A stretch of 23,919 nt of DNA from an uncultured Oxalobacteraceae bacterium (GTDB lineage Bacteria > Pseudomonadota > Gammaproteobacteria > Burkholderiales > Burkholderiaceae), in NCBI GenBank assembly GCA_946479255.1, contig CAMLFK010000045.1, forward strand, positions 1 to 23,919. The letters run 5' to 3'. Within the stretch, counting starts at the first letter, position 1, and the number at the start of each line of letters is the position of its first letter. Position numbers and translations under genes: made by a program. Under the pieces are notes generated by a model, which was given only the letters and a program-made list of their open reading frames with translations, did not search any database and was not told the DNA's origin. This document shows, piece by piece, positions 1-8,227 of the stretch.

Positions 1-2325
1 GGTGGGCCGGCATGTCGATGCCGAACAGGCGCAGGCAGCTGAGCGCGCTGGCGACCGCCTGCGCGTTCTCGGATTTCATCACATGCAGGACCACTTTAAG
101 GCGATAGACCAGCGCCTGGTCGCCTTTGGACCTGCTGCGTTGCAGTAATTCGGCGATGAGCTGTGCGGCGCTCTCGAAATTTCCTCCTAAGAATTCGCAT
201 TCGGCGCGCTCCAGCCATAATGTGTGCATGAGCGCGTAGCGATGATCCCAATCGTCTTCAGCGAGCAGGGCCATACCGTGTCTGAGGTACTCACTGGCCG
301 ACCCGTACGCTGTCGCCTGCTTGGCCCGCTTTCCGGCACGTAAGTTGAGCTGGGCGACCTGGGCCTTCTCCTCCGGATCGGCCAGCAGCGCGGCGCCGCG
401 GTTGAACTGGCTGGCGACATCGAACATGGCCTCGGCCAGCTCGTCGGGCGTCAGCTTGGCCGTCAGCGTGCGGCCGATGTGCAGGTGGAGCAGTTCGCGC
501 TGTTCTTGCCCCAGCAGCAAATAGGCGGCCTGGCGGATACGGTCATGCAGGAATTTGCCCATGCCATTGGTGCGCACGATCAGGCCGGCGTGCAGCGCCG
601 GCGCCAGCGCTGCTTCCAGCTCGTCCTGGCCGCTGACCAGGGCCAGGCGGCGCAAGTCGAACCTGGTGCCCAGGCAAGCGGCGCGCTGCAAGAGATCCTG
701 GGTGGCGGCGGGCAGCCGGCGCAACTTGCCCACCACCAGGTCGACGACGTTGTCGGCGAAGTCCTTGGCGGCGATCTTGCCGAGATCCCACTGCCAGCCG
801 CGGTGCTGGGCGTCATGCAACAGCAAGCCCTCTTCCCGCAGCGAGCCGAGAAACTGGGTGAAGAAGAAAGGGTTGCCGCCGGTACGTTCAAAGATCTGTC
901 GCGCCAGCGCTTCGCACGACGCCGCTGGCGCATGGAGCGTGTCGGCCACCAGCCGGTTCAGCTGCGTGAAGGGCAGCGCCGCAAGCTGGATCCGGGTCAC
1001 CCTCGCGCGGCTCTGGCGGATCGCCTCCATGCTGGCCCGCAGCGGATGTGCCGGCCCCACCTCGTTGTCGCGGTAGGCGCCGATCACCAGCAAATAGCGG
1101 GTGTCGGCGTGGGTGAGCAACTGGGTTATCAGTTGCAGGCTGGCGGCATCGATCCACTGCAGGTCATCGAGAAAGAGCACCAGCGGATGGTCTTCGTGGG
1201 TAAACACCGCCACGAATCTCTGGAATACCAGTTGAAAGCGGTTCTGCGCCTCGATCGCCGGCCAGGCCGGTACCGGCAGCTGCTTGCCGATAATGAGCTC
1301 GAGCTGGGGCAGCACATCGACGATCAATTGAGCATTGTTGCCGAGTGCGCTCTGGATCTGCCGGCGCCAGCCGGCGATGCGCTCCTCGCTGTCGGCCAGC
1401 AATTGCTGCACCAGCTCGCGAAACGCCTGGGTCAGGATGACATAGGACACGTCGTGCTGGTACTGGTCGAATTTGCCACAGATAAAGTAGGCGCCACGGT
1501 CGACGATCGCTTGGCGCGCGTCATGCACCAGCGCGGACTTGCCGATACCTGAATATCCCCCCATCGCGACCAGTCCCGGGTCGCCCGTCGCAGCCATGCG
1601 TTCGACGGCCCCGAGCAGTTGCGCGATCTCGCGCTCGCGTCCGTACAGGGCGCGCGGCACCTCGATGTGGTCGGGCACATCCTCGGCGCCGAGCGGGAAT
1701 GGCTCGATGCGCCCGCAGGCTTGCCATTGCGCCAGGCAGCGATCGAGATCGCGCTGCAGGCCATGCGCGCTCTGGTAGCGGTCCTCGGGCCGCTTGGCCA
1801 ACAGCCGCATCACGATCTCGGCAAGCACGGGCGGCACGCCAGGGGCGCACTCGCACAAGGGCGGCGGCAGCCGCGCAACGTGGCAATGGGCCCACTCGAG
1901 GGGATCATTGGCCACGAACGGCAGCTTCCCGCTCAGCATACGATAGAGCAGCACCCCCAGGGAGTAGAAATCGGTGCGGTAGTCGACGGGGCGGCCCATG
2001 CGGCCGGTTCGCTCCGGCGAAAAATAGGCCCAGTCCCCGGCTGGCGGCGCCGGCGCGCCTTGTTCTGGTTCGGCATTGGGCATGCGCAAGCCGAGCAGGA
2101 CGAGCTGGTCGTTGCGCACCCCCACCATCACATTGGCGGCGCGCACATCGTGGTGGGTGATGTGGGCCACATGCAAGTCCGCCAGCGTTTGCGCCAGCTG
2201 GGAGGCCAGCCGCAAGCAGGTCGGCACGTCGAGGCTGCAGCGTGCAAGAACGCTGTCGATGGATTCTTCGGCAACATCAATTTTCGAAGGACATGCGGGC
2301 CCAGCGGGTGTGATGTCGGAGCTCA
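1..2325 (-). CDS. Serine/threonine kinase-like / AAA ATPase multidomain sensor protein (3' end outside window, kinase N-lobe missing)
   Basis: This is the N-terminal ~775 residues of a giant signalling protein of the kinase/ATP-binding/sensor histidine kinase type. The GAF and histidine kinase modules usual in the family would lie beyond base 1. Seen in order: kinase alphaE and catalytic loop (HHDVRAANVMV), an SPERTGR..VDYRTDFYSLGVLLYRMLSG activation and C-lobe segment, an AAA ATPase with Walker A GGYSGIGKSAL (about 1570-1540) and Walker B LVLFLDDLQWID (about 1185-1150), then helical TPR-like repeats ending ECEFLGGNFESAAQLI and LRLFGIDMPAH. The N-lobe (glycine loop, VAIK lysine, alphaC glutamate) is absent and DFG is replaced by LGLRM, so kinase activity is doubtful. 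The GTG at 2325 is the first plausible start in frame; an upstream DUF1329 gene on the same strand ends at 2367. The start is uncertain, the family call is firm. Confidence 0.82.
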
Positions 2326-2343
2326 CGGCCGGTGTTTCCGCAT
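2323..2343 (-). other. Possible 6-codon leader ORF coupled to the kinase start
   Basis: An ATG at 2343 follows a GAGGAG sequence (2360-2355) and encodes MRKHRP before a TGA that overlaps the kinase GTG start (GTGA overlap). It could deliver ribosomes to the weakly signalled GTG by translational coupling. It could equally be an accident of the truncated 5' end of the kinase gene. Only the sequence arrangement is seen; function is inference. Confidence 0.25.
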
Positions 2344-2366
2344 GATGTAGAGCGCTCCTCAGCCCT

Positions 2367-3725
2367 TTAGCGAATACCTTCCGCCGCCAGGCTGGCGGGG
2401 GAGAAATAGCTTTCCGGGATACGCGCAATAGACTGGTATTGGTACTGCCCCTCGTTCAGAAGACTGGACATGCTGTACGCGCTTTGCCGTAGATCGTAAA
2501 TGACAAACGGCGTCACCGTCACCGCCGGCAACTCGGGCGCGATGAAGGGGAAGCTGCTGGAGGTGTGCCACAGCTGTCCCCTGCCGTCCCAGCCATCGGC
2601 CAACACCGCCAGCCAGGTGTCCTCGTCAACATAGAAGCGCCGTTTGGGCAGCGCGTGGCGCTTGCCAGGCGCAAGCGTGGCCTCGACGACCCAGACCCGA
2701 TGCAATTCCCAGCGCACATGGTCGGGATTGAGGTGGCGCGGCCCCATCACCTGAACGGCTTTTTGCCGGTAGAAGCGCTGGTTGTTATAGGGGATGAACA
2801 TCTCACGTTTGCCCAGCAGCTTCCAGTTGTAGCGGTCCACCGCGCCACTGAATATATTGCCTTCATCGTAGAAACTTAAGCCCGAAGTTAAGGTGCTGGG
2901 ATTGTCATAGGCGATAAAGGGGGCACGCCGAACCCGGCGCTGCCCGACCAGATAGATCCATGTCTGACGCTCGAGCTTATTGACCGGTTCGTGGATCAAC
3001 GCGCCTTCCCCGGCCTTCAAGGGCGGTCCCGTGGTCGTTTGCCGGCCCATCGCGTAGATGCCATGGAAGCGCTCTGGCGAGCCGTCGTGAAAGTAGTACG
3101 GGTACTGGTAGTGCAGCCTTCCGGCCGTCGCCAATACAGGCTGTCCGCCGCCGACTACCACATAAGTGCCAAAATCGTATCGGACCGATTCGCCCTTCCA
3201 GGCATGCAAATGATTGGTGATGACTTCTACCGCGTCGCCGGGAATCGGAAACGGAATGCCGCCATACGCGCCAGCGACCGACACGCCATTGTTGCTGATC
3301 CTGGCGCGCGTCGCATTCTTGAAGGTATTGTCGTAGAGCCACTGCGGTGCCGCCGCCGTGCGGTGCGTTGGATACACATCGAGCCGGTAGCTGGGGTAGC
3401 GCCGAAGCAATGCCTGCACGCCATCGGACAGCTTGCCGGCATACTGATCCATGTTGCTGGCGGTGATCTGGAACAGCGGCTTCTCAGCCGCAAACGGGTC
3501 CGGACGCGCCTGCCCGGATTGATAACCGGGCCAAACCTGGGTATAGCCGCCCTCCCAGGCCGGGATCGTGCCGTCCCGGTTGCCGGCCTTCTCGGCGCCG
3601 AGCGGGGTCAAGCGCGATTTGAGCTGGCTCGCTTGTTCCGCGGTGACCGCCCCGGCCACGGAGAGATGCACCGCAGCCAGGGACAGCATCAGCACGGCGG
3701 CAGCAATTGTGCGAGCCAAGTTCAT
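2367..3725 (-). CDS. DUF1329 domain protein, periplasmic/outer-membrane-associated
   Basis: The 452-residue product has a Sec signal peptide (MNLARTIAAAVLMLSLAAV..GA) followed by a full-length DUF1329 domain, a family with a LolA-like lipoprotein-carrier fold. Visible landmarks include GRLHYQYPYYFHDGSPERF, GRQTTTGPP and the RRFYVDEDTWLAVLADGWDGRGQLW strand-turn segment near the C-terminus. I chose the ATG at 3725 over one at 3749 because AGGAG stands 7-8 bases before it and the signal peptide then starts at once. The gene lies ~50 bp behind the DUF1302 gene; the two families commonly occur as neighbours. The substrate is unknown; a role in moving a hydrophobic compound or lipid to or through the outer membrane with the adjacent barrel and MFS is inference. 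Confidence 0.88.
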   Translation of the reverse strand: MNLARTIAAAVLMLSLAAVHLSVAGAVTAEQASQLKSRLTPLGAEKAGNRDGTIPAWEGGYTQVWPGYQSGQARPDPFAAEKPLFQITASNMDQYAGKLSDGVQALLRRYPSYRLDVYPTHRTAAAPQWLYDNTFKNATRARISNNGVSVAGAYGGIPFPIPGDAVEVITNHLHAWKGESVRYDFGTYVVVGGGQPVLATAGRLHYQYPYYFHDGSPERFHGIYAMGRQTTTGPPLKAGEGALIHEPVNKLERQTWIYLVGQRRVRRAPFIAYDNPSTLTSGLSFYDEGNIFSGAVDRYNWKLLGKREMFIPYNNQRFYRQKAVQVMGPRHLNPDHVRWELHRVWVVEATLAPGKRHALPKRRFYVDEDTWLAVLADGWDGRGQLWHTSSSFPFIAPELPAVTVTPFVIYDLRQSAYSMSSLLNEGQYQYQSIARIPESYFSPASLAAEGIR

Positions 3726-3776
3726 CGGAATCTCCTGTCTCCAGGGCATACGTCAATTGCTTAGAGTGCTCACACA

Positions 3777-5363
3777 CTAAAACGTGCGCTGCACTGACAA
3801 AGAGATATTGTCCCGGTCGGACAAGGCCTGGCGCGACTCGGGCCCCAGATACGTGGTGAAGCGCAAGGTCGCATTCCAGATCTTTCGATACTCGCCGCTG
3901 AGCCCGAGGCTGAGACTGCCGGTCTTGTGGCCACTGAAGGCAGCGGCGGGCGACCTGCCCTTGGGGTTGTAGCTCAGCGAAATCGGTACGTTCAGATCCA
4001 GATTCGGCAAGACCTGAAAATAGGCTGGCGTGAGGTTGACCGAGAAGCCCCAGGCGTGCCGCTCGCGAGTGGGGTCGACCATGGCGGCATTGCCGGTGAC
4101 GCTGGTGCGGCGCACGGCGCCGACCTCGGCCGATACCGTGCCCGCCGGCCACAAGGCGCTGGGCGGCAAGGGGTAGACGACATTCACCTGGGCATGCAGG
4201 GTGTTGCCGACCGCATGCAAGGGCTGCTCACGCTGATCGGCCGGCCCGCCTGGCGGCACTACCAAGGGCCTGCTGGCCAGCGGCGTATTGCGCCGAACGT
4301 GGACCTCGCCCGCCACGCTGGCGCTGCCGACCGTGGTCGAGAAGCTCGCGCCGGCCACCCGGATGTCTTCGGGGTAGACCAGAAAATACGTCGCGGCCGC
4401 CGGTGCCAGGTAGACCTGCGGGGTCTTTTCGTGAAAGCGAAGGTAATACAAGCCGAAATCGGCGCCCAGCTTCTCGGCGCGATAGCGCGCCGAGAGGCCC
4501 CATTGCCCATGGTCGCTTGCGCTCAGGTCGGTGCCGCGGAACAGTGCGGCACCGGGCCGTCTTGCCTGCAGCAGACTCTCGCCCCCGACATCGAGCACGT
4601 CAGAGACACTGAAGTAGCTGCCCGCCCCTGGCAAGCGTGTCCTGCGCCACTTGTACTGGTAATATCCGGCAAAGTCGAGCGTGGCGCTTGGGCGCACATT
4701 GACCGAGACTTGCTCGACCGGCAGGAACAACTCCTTCGCTTGCGAACCAGGCACGGACTGGGCCTTGATCACATCCAGCGGGGCCTGTGCATAGGAAATC
4801 CCATTGGTGGCCAGCAGCAGGCTTTCGCCCCACAGCAAAGTGTGTTTGCCCGCTCGAAAGCTCGCCGCCGTATCGGCGATCTGGCCGTTGCCGAACACGA
4901 ATGCGTCGAGGATCTCGGCGCGTTTGCCGTGCAAGTCTCTGGTCGCTTCCGTGAATTCATTGTTCGGCACGCTGAAGCTATTCACGGTAGCTGGAGAGTT
5001 GTTATTGTTTGGACGCTTGTACAGCGCGTCATACCACGCCGCGCCGCTGATCCGCAGGCCCACATTTTTATAGGTGACGTCGAGTTCGGACAACAGATCG
5101 GCGCGATTAGAGATCAGGCCGGTATTGAAATTGCGGTTGCCATCGTCACCGTTGAGATTGGCGAGCAAGGCCGGCGCCTGGCCCTTGACCCGCCAGCCGG
5201 CGCTGTACTTGACCGTATTGTCCCAACGGGCTTTCAGGTCCTCGTTGCCGGTCTTGAGTTCGACCGCCCCCGCCGCCGGCCCCAGGGCCGATGCAAGCAG
5301 CCCAAGCGCCATCGCTATGCCGCGATGACACCTTTCCTGATCTTCAACACGCTGTGTATTCAT
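3777..5363 (-). CDS. DUF1302 family outer-membrane beta-barrel protein
   Basis: The 528-residue product has an N-terminal export signal (hydrophobic MALGLLASALG, cleavage near AAGA-VEL, residue 33), alternating amphipathic strands throughout and a C-terminal phenylalanine (SLSVQRTF) typical of Bam-assembled barrels. The segment DNTVKYSAGWRV near the mature N-terminus and the HTLLWGESLLL segment are typical of DUF1302. Translation starts at an ATG with AAGGA about 8 bases upstream, and that ATG overlaps the stop of the MFS gene (ATGA), so the two are co-translated. It probably acts as a porin-like channel partnering the DUF1329 protein. The transported substrate cannot be read from the sequence. 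Confidence 0.88.
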   Translation of the reverse strand: MNTQRVEDQERCHRGIAMALGLLASALGPAAGAVELKTGNEDLKARWDNTVKYSAGWRVKGQAPALLANLNGDDGNRNFNTGLISNRADLLSELDVTYKNVGLRISGAAWYDALYKRPNNNNSPATVNSFSVPNNEFTEATRDLHGKRAEILDAFVFGNGQIADTAASFRAGKHTLLWGESLLLATNGISYAQAPLDVIKAQSVPGSQAKELFLPVEQVSVNVRPSATLDFAGYYQYKWRRTRLPGAGSYFSVSDVLDVGGESLLQARRPGAALFRGTDLSASDHGQWGLSARYRAEKLGADFGLYYLRFHEKTPQVYLAPAAATYFLVYPEDIRVAGASFSTTVGSASVAGEVHVRRNTPLASRPLVVPPGGPADQREQPLHAVGNTLHAQVNVVYPLPPSALWPAGTVSAEVGAVRRTSVTGNAAMVDPTRERHAWGFSVNLTPAYFQVLPNLDLNVPISLSYNPKGRSPAAAFSGHKTGSLSLGLSGEYRKIWNATLRFTTYLGPESRQALSDRDNISLSVQRTF

Positions 5364-6694
5364 CCCGGATCCTTATGATTGGACAGTGCTTCAATGCGGC
5401 AGGCAGCTGTGGCCTGGCCGGCTTCAAGATAGGGCTTGATGGCCCTGGCATAAAACAGCATCGATAAGGCCATGGCCGAGGTCAGCACGATCAATGCAAG
5501 CCGCAGCCCATCCTTACCCGCGAACAGGATCAGCGCATCGCTCATCATGCCGACCGCAACCGGACCGAGCCCAAGGCCGAACAGCGTGTAGAAGACGACG
5601 TACACGGCATTGGCGACCGCGCGCTGCTGCGCCGGTATGACATTGCTTAAGGCCGCCACGCTGGAGGCGAAAATCCATGAGCAAAAGAAGCCCATCAAGG
5701 CGAAAAAGATCATTGCCTGGGGGATGTCCCAGCCGATGACTTGCATCCTCATCCCGGACGGCCACAGAAAATAGGCCAGCGACGCCGCGATCGTGGCGCC
5801 GCTGCCAAGCAAGGGGATGCCCAGCTGCCATCGGGGATCGCGTTCGATCAGGCGCGTGGACAGCCAGCCGCTCAGCAGGACACCAGCGATCATGCTGACC
5901 GGCAAAAGCGTGCCCGCCAGCAGGCCGGCCCGTTCGAGCGTCAAGCCGTGGCTGCGGATCAGGAAGCTGATGTTCCAGGTGCTCATGCCGATCAACCAGC
6001 AAGTGGCGCAGCCATTGGCGATCGTGATGTTCCTGAAAGCTGCCGAGGACAAGAGCCGGCGCAGGGTTTCCATCAGCGGTCCCTGAACAGCGGGCGGCGC
6101 GCTGTCCCATGCGCCGCGGCGCGGCTCGGTGACCGTCACCCACATGAGCAGGGCCAGCGCGATGCCGGGAAGCCCGGCCACGATGAAGGCCATCCTCCAG
6201 CCGTAGCGCGCCGCGATCCAGGCCCCGCCGGCGGTTGCGAACAGCGTGGCAAGGTAGGAACCGGTCGTCATCACGCTCATCGCCATGGGCCGCTGCTCCT
6301 TGGGGTAATAGTCCGCCACCATCGCCAGCGCGGCGGGTGCGCTGCCAGCCTCGCAGATGGCAACGGCCATCCGGGCCAGTACCAGCTGCCAGAAGCTCAG
6401 CACGAGGCCGCATAGAATCGTCATTGAGCTCCACAGGGCGCAGCAGATCGCAAGGATGCGGCTGCGATTGCCTTGGTCGGCCAGGCGCGCGATGGGGACC
6501 GAGGCAGCCGCGTAAAAGAAGGCGAACCAGAGTCCCGCTACCCAGCCCATCTGCGTATCGGTCGCGCGAAATTCGTTCTTGATCGGTTCCAGGACCGCGC
6601 CGATCAGTTGCCGGTCGATCGCGTTGAACATGACGACGAGCGTCAGGATGCCGAGCGAGTAGTGGGTCCGCCAAGAGATAGGTTTTGCCGGCAT
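5360..6694 (-). CDS. MFS transporter, spinster-like
   Basis: The 444-residue inner-membrane protein has about 12 hydrophobic helices. The N-terminus carries NAIDRQLIGAVLEPIKNEF and the TDTQMGWVAGLWFAFFYAAASVPIARLAD segment typical of spinster-like major facilitator proteins, followed by the loop-2/3 basic motif DQGNRSRILA and AICEAGSAPAALAMVADYYPKEQRP. A GAGGA ribosome site lies about 7 bases before the ATG. Its TGA overlaps the DUF1302 ATG by four bases, making it the first gene of an MFS-DUF1302-DUF1329 operon. It presumably imports or exports the same compound that crosses the outer membrane via the DUF1302 barrel. Members transport organic anions, lipids or aromatic acids; specificity is unknown here. 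Confidence 0.9.
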   Translation of the reverse strand: MPAKPISWRTHYSLGILTLVVMFNAIDRQLIGAVLEPIKNEFRATDTQMGWVAGLWFAFFYAAASVPIARLADQGNRSRILAICCALWSSMTILCGLVLSFWQLVLARMAVAICEAGSAPAALAMVADYYPKEQRPMAMSVMTTGSYLATLFATAGGAWIAARYGWRMAFIVAGLPGIALALLMWVTVTEPRRGAWDSAPPAVQGPLMETLRRLLSSAAFRNITIANGCATCWLIGMSTWNISFLIRSHGLTLERAGLLAGTLLPVSMIAGVLLSGWLSTRLIERDPRWQLGIPLLGSGATIAASLAYFLWPSGMRMQVIGWDIPQAMIFFALMGFFCSWIFASSVAALSNVIPAQQRAVANAVYVVFYTLFGLGLGPVAVGMMSDALILFAGKDGLRLALIVLTSAMALSMLFYARAIKPYLEAGQATAACRIEALSNHKDPG

Positions 6695-6782
6695 GAGCGA
6701 TCCTCGATTCGTGTTCTCTCATTGACCGTACGGAGCGGGCCAAAGTTCATCTTGCTTGCCATCGCGCCGTTTGTGCCCGCCC

Positions 6783-6814
6783 CGACGCTTAGCCATCGCC
6801 AGGGCTAAGCGTCG
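6783..6814. repeat. 12-bp-stem inverted repeat (hairpin)
   Basis: CGACGCTTAGCC and its exact complement GGCTAAGCGTCG are separated by 8 bases. The structure lies between the MFS operon start and the IS66 remnant. There is no T-run on either side, so it is not a textbook intrinsic terminator. It may be a residual repeat element or a protein-binding site. Confidence 0.7.
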
Positions 6815-7266
6815 AGTCTGAAGGAGAATGTCTCTAGTTGAACCGTAAGCGAGTTGAACGATGATGGCATGCCACCGCTGGGAAGCGGAGTGTTTCGGAC
6901 GGCAGGCAGCTGACCGGCGCAATGCCAGGGCAGGAACCCGTCAACACGGTTGACGGGATGATCGGCAATATGAGCCAGCACATGCCGTAACCAGGCTCCG
7001 GGACCGACCCCGTTCAGCTTCACCGTGCCGATCAACGAGTACATCGCGGCCGCCCGTTCGCCACCGCTGTCGGCGCCGGCGAACGGGTAACTGCGGCGAC
7101 CGATGGATACCCCGCGCAGTGCGCGCTCCGCCGCCGAGTTATCGATCTCGATACGGCCGTCCTCGCAGTAGCGCTCAAGTGCCGGCCGGTACTGCGCGGC
7201 GGGTCTGGAATTGGGCGCTGGCCGAGTGGCAGCGGCAAACGGCTGCGGCGCAGGCGTGCGGCCCAC
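6805..7266 (-). pseudogene. IS66-family transposase C-terminal remnant
   Basis: About 95 residues match the extreme C-terminus of IS66 transposases: the LERYCEDGRIEIDNSAAERALR segment carrying the conserved E of the catalytic region, then GRRSYPFAGADSGGERAAAMYSLIGTVKLNG and VLAHIADHPVNRVDGFLPW. The N-terminal zinc-finger and most of the DDE domain (roughly 400 residues) are missing, and sequence before about 7200 is unrelated low-complexity coding. After LPW the frame reads through the element end into flanking DNA and stops at 6805. It cannot encode a working transposase. It sits directly upstream of the MFS operon and may have altered its promoter. Confidence 0.85.
6845..7200 (-). mobile_element. 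IS66 element remnant with one terminal inverted repeat
   Basis: The sequence GTAAGCGAGTTGAACG begins at 6845, just beyond the transposase C-terminus. GTAAGCG-type ends are usual for IS66-family elements, so 6845 is probably the right-hand end. No matching left end was found before 7544, so the element is truncated on that side. An 8-bp target duplication therefore cannot be confirmed. Confidence 0.5.
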
Positions 7267-7342
7267 TGGTTTCTGCCGCTCCAGCTTGAAGTGCCAGACG
7301 ACGCGTTATGCGAACCTCACCTTGTCCGAGCGAACCTGGACA

Positions 7343-7360
7343 TGTGCCGCCTGCGGCACA
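7343..7360. repeat. 8-bp-stem palindromic hairpin
   Basis: TGTGCCGC-CT-GCGGCACA is a perfect 8-bp inverted repeat with a 2-base centre, in the gap between the IS66 remnant and the outer-membrane protein gene. Function is unknown. Confidence 0.5.
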
Positions 7361-7407
7361 CATCACGCCTGCAGGAGCTCGCCAGGAAGCTGCTGGGCTA
7401 GCAATCG

Positions 7408-7443
7408 CGCCAGGCATGCCGGCGATCGGCAGGATGCCTGGCG
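7408..7443. repeat. 10-bp-stem inverted repeat
   Basis: CGCCAGGCAT (7408-7417) pairs exactly with ATGCCTGGCG (7434-7443), with a further inner GCCG/CGGC pairing and a 3-base bulge. It lies ~100 bp upstream of the TTG start of the outer-membrane protein gene. It may be the other scar of the IS66 region or a transcription terminator shielding the downstream promoter; neither is shown. Confidence 0.5.
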
Positions 7444-7458
7444 ATTACCCGAATCGCA

Positions 7459-7487
7459 TTGCCAGTCATGCAAGCTTGCTCGATAAA
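7459..7487 (+). promoter_or_regulatory. Candidate sigma-70 promoter for the outer-membrane protein gene
   Basis: TTGCCA (7459-7464) and GATAAA (7482-7487) are separated by 17 bases, in a locally AT-rich stretch upstream of the TTG start at 7545. The -35 matches consensus at 5 of 6 bases and the -10 at 4 of 6. This is a weak prediction. Confidence 0.35.
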
Positions 7488-7544
7488 TATCAGTTAAAAT
7501 TGGTGTTGAAGCAAGCTCAACATCAACCTGATATAGGAGTCACC

Positions 7545-8084
7545 TTGAAAGCAAAACTGACCATCGTGCTGTGCGCCGCCCTTGGCCTTTCACCCCTTGC
7601 AGCCCATGCCGCTGAGACCTATGCTGGCGTCAACGCCGGTCGCGCCGATCAAGAGTTTGACGCGGGGGTGTTCAAGTCATCGGATAAGACCACCGCGTTC
7701 AAGCTGTACGGCGGCTACCGTTTCACCAAACACTTTGGCCTGGAAGGCGGCTTTGTGCAGCACGGCAAAGCCACGCTGCCACTCTCGGGAACCATCCTGA
7801 CGGCCAAACCGCGCTCGCTGTACGTCGCAGCCACGGGGGCGATCCCGCTGACTGAACAGTTCTCGCTGACCGGCAAAGTCGGCGCCAGCTATAACCGTAC
7901 CAAGTTCAGCAACTTTGGCGCCAATTCGCGCACCTCGTCCAAGACGTCCTTGGTGGCCGGTGTCGGCGTGTCGCTCAAATTTACGCCGACGATCTCGGGC
8001 GTCGCCGAATACGAGCACTTCGACAAGCTGGCCGACAACCTGAAATCGAATGTCGTGTCGGTCGGGGTCCAGTTCGCCTTTTAA
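7545..8084 (+). CDS. Small outer-membrane beta-barrel protein (OmpA/opacity-like)
   Basis: The 179-residue precursor has a signal peptide (KAKLTIVLCAALGLSPLAAHA) followed by eight-strand-type amphipathic beta segments (KLYGGYRFTKHFGLEGGFV, SLTGKVGASYNRT, TSLVAGVGVSLKFTP, VVSVGVQFAF) and a terminal Phe. It resembles the outer-membrane barrel of the OmpA N-terminal/opacity class and lacks a peptidoglycan-binding OmpA C-terminal domain. The start is a TTG at 7545, because TAGGAGT lies 4-5 bases before it and the signal peptide begins there. An ATG at 7308 in frame would add 79 residues of implausible sequence. It is monocistronic and converges on the GH43 gene. Function is probably structural or adhesive; not known. 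Confidence 0.8.
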   Translation: MKAKLTIVLCAALGLSPLAAHAAETYAGVNAGRADQEFDAGVFKSSDKTTAFKLYGGYRFTKHFGLEGGFVQHGKATLPLSGTILTAKPRSLYVAATGAIPLTEQFSLTGKVGASYNRTKFSNFGANSRTSSKTSLVAGVGVSLKFTPTISGVAEYEHFDKLADNLKSNVVSVGVQFAF

Positions 8085-8119
8085 GGCAGCCCGCCGCGAA
8101 TACGGCAGATAAGACCCGC

Positions 8120-8144
8120 AGAGCCGGCCTACCGTGCCGGCTCT
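8120..8144. terminator. Hairpin between convergent genes (probable terminator)
   Basis: AGAGCCGGC and GCCGGCTCT form a perfect 9-bp GC-rich stem with a 7-base loop, 36 bp after the stop of the outer-membrane protein and before the stop of the convergent GH43 gene. There is no long T-tract, so efficiency is uncertain. Confidence 0.55.
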
Positions 8145-8227
8145 AGCATATCCCCGCCTTCCTCGATCATGGCGCTGCCGCACGCACGGCGCGGCCCTGC
8201 TCCACAATTAACCGGCCTGCACCCGCG

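Noticed and set aside
479..1552. 357-codon plus-strand open frame
   Set aside because: Antisense to the kinase/AAA ATPase gene, whose Walker motifs are clear on the minus strand.
3927..5378. 483-codon plus-strand open frame
   Set aside because: Antisense to the DUF1302 gene; no signal, domain or ribosome site supports it.
5514..6743. 409-codon minus-strand frame overlapping the MFS gene
   Set aside because: It is the shifted frame of the MFS gene, giving Arg/His/Gly-rich sequence without hydrophobic helices.
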